DNA of 64,000 bases from the NCBI RefSeq assembly GCF_002795805.1, contig NZ_CP018799.1, forward strand, positions 1,233,001 through 1,297,000, given 5' to 3'. A program made the translations under genes and the position numbers. A model generated the notes under the pieces. That model saw nothing but the letters and a program-made list of their open reading frames with translations. It was not told the DNA's origin and did no database searches. How positions within the stretch are numbered: the stretch's first letter is position 1; every line of letters starts with the position of its first letter. The stretch comes from Mariprofundus aestuarium. GTDB lineage: Bacteria; Pseudomonadota; Zetaproteobacteria; Mariprofundales; Mariprofundaceae. Positions 63,408-64,000 of this stretch are shown piece after piece.

Positions 63408-64000
63408 ATGGCCGCAATTAACAAACCAATGAACAAGGGTTCGCGCTACTACTATGCCCGAATGACCTTGCCCGTTCTTAATTTCGTATACTATGTTGGC
63501 AAGTTGCTAAGATTTGCACTCTTAATCATTGGCTTCTCCTTGTTACTGTATTTTGGACTGATCCTTGTATCCCACAATAGTGATATGCCCTTCCTCACCA
63601 ACCTTGAGGAGGTGGTCCTGAGTGTTTTTCCCTATCTGAATCAGCTGCACCTGCCGGTGATTGGCGGAATTCAAATTCCAGGCGTTATCTTCATCGGAAC
63701 CATATTTGTTGTATGCATGATTATAAGTTGGGCCCTGCGTCGCATCCGGAAATACGCAAAACACGTTGTTCTCAGGGTAACTATCGATCAACTTGATACA
63801 GCTCCAATCTCAAGCAAGGCACCTGAGGAGCTAAAGCAACTTGAAAGTACGATTGAAGAAGTTGTTAGTGACTCTCCTGCCATTCAAAAAGGCGAGGGAG
63901 GAAGAAAGGAGATGCTTGAGCTTTATCAGGAGGTCCGCAGTAATCTGGAAGAGATGAAAGTCGATCTTACCTTCCTCTCCATTGATGTGGTTGATTCCAC
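63408..64000 (+). CDS. membrane-bound class III nucleotide cyclase-like protein (3' end outside window)
   Basis: The frame opens with ATG 63408, a few bases after a GGAGAGAG, and is still open at the window end (197 codons). Two hydrophobic spans (ALLIIGFSLLLYFGLILVS, GVIFIGTIFVVCMIISWAL) frame a short periplasmic segment. An acidic linker (APEELKQLESTIEEVVSDS, LELYQEVRSNLEEMK) then leads into VDLTFLSIDVVDST, which matches the first metal-binding strand of adenylate/guanylate cyclase domains (xFxDIVxST). The catalytic part is cut off, so activity and specificity are not seen. Confidence 0.7.
   Translation, partial: MAAINKPMNKGSRYYYARMTLPVLNFVYYVGKLLRFALLIIGFSLLLYFGLILVSHNSDMPFLTNLEEVVLSVFPYLNQLHLPVIGGIQIPGVIFIGTIFVVCMIISWALRRIRKYAKHVVLRVTIDQLDTAPISSKAPEELKQLESTIEEVVSDSPAIQKGEGGRKEMLELYQEVRSNLEEMKVDLTFLSIDVVDS

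Overview
The window looks like chromosomal DNA of a free-living, probably marine or aquatic proteobacterium. SecB, ErpA, RlmE, an RfaH-type regulator with an ops element, and an Escherichia-like XerCD dif site with FtsK-loading (KOPS-like) octamers all point to a gamma- or zetaproteobacterial cell plan. The species cannot be named from the sequence alone. The presence of dif at 59328-59355 places the window at the replication terminus.

Layout. 1-5.6 kb: housekeeping genes (ABC-F ybiT end, ankyrin protein, secB, metH). 5.7-30.2 kb: an exopolysaccharide or capsule locus. It holds cysC (PAPS synthesis), a UDP-glucuronate 4-epimerase, an RfaH-like antiterminator followed by its own promoter-leader-ops region, ugd, Wza-like and Wzz-like export proteins, an O-acyltransferase, a Wzx flippase, a Wzy-like polymerase or ligase, a GT2 and a WecG/TagA glycosyltransferase, a methyltransferase, four sulfotransferases, a reverse-oriented GH20-like protein, and GDP-fucose genes (gmd, fcl, manC). 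A WecA-like initiating transferase at 40.4 kb belongs to the same pathway but is now separated from it. The predicted product is a sulfated, O-acylated, acidic polysaccharide made by a Wzx/Wzy-like route.

30.2-40.4 kb: an inserted accessory island. On the minus strand it has a three-gene module (257 aa, 777 aa and about 817 aa) with two tyrosine-recombinase-like proteins. It also carries a small XRE regulator, an OB-fold/HD protein coupled to a second, ordinary tyrosine integrase, a noncoding stretch of successive perfect hairpins, and an AbiEi/AbiEii toxin-antitoxin (phage defence) pair.

42-48.5 kb: outer-membrane barrel protein, several small integral membrane proteins (two of them tandem paralogs, one preceded by a T7G9 tract and lacking a normal start codon), a geranylgeranyl-reductase-family flavoprotein and ApbE. 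48.6-53.9 kb: core genes erpA, a YadGH-type ABC exporter, rlmE, tadA, two Dpp/Opp-type permeases and tRNA-Glu(CTC). 54.2-56.1 kb: a lipoprotein monoheme cytochrome translationally coupled to a DcaP-like porin.

56.4-59.4 kb: mobile-element debris at the terminus. A chimeric protein (integrase arm-binding domain joined to a Mu-like phage regulator domain) is preceded by repeated GAACCAACA sites. After it comes a 1.5-kb element bounded by 20-bp direct repeats of the dif XerC half, which looks like a very small Xer-exploiting element. From dif onward: mazG, pgsA, an iron-containing alcohol dehydrogenase, a small unknown protein, a DUF2934 protein and the start of a membrane-bound class III nucleotide cyclase that runs off the window.
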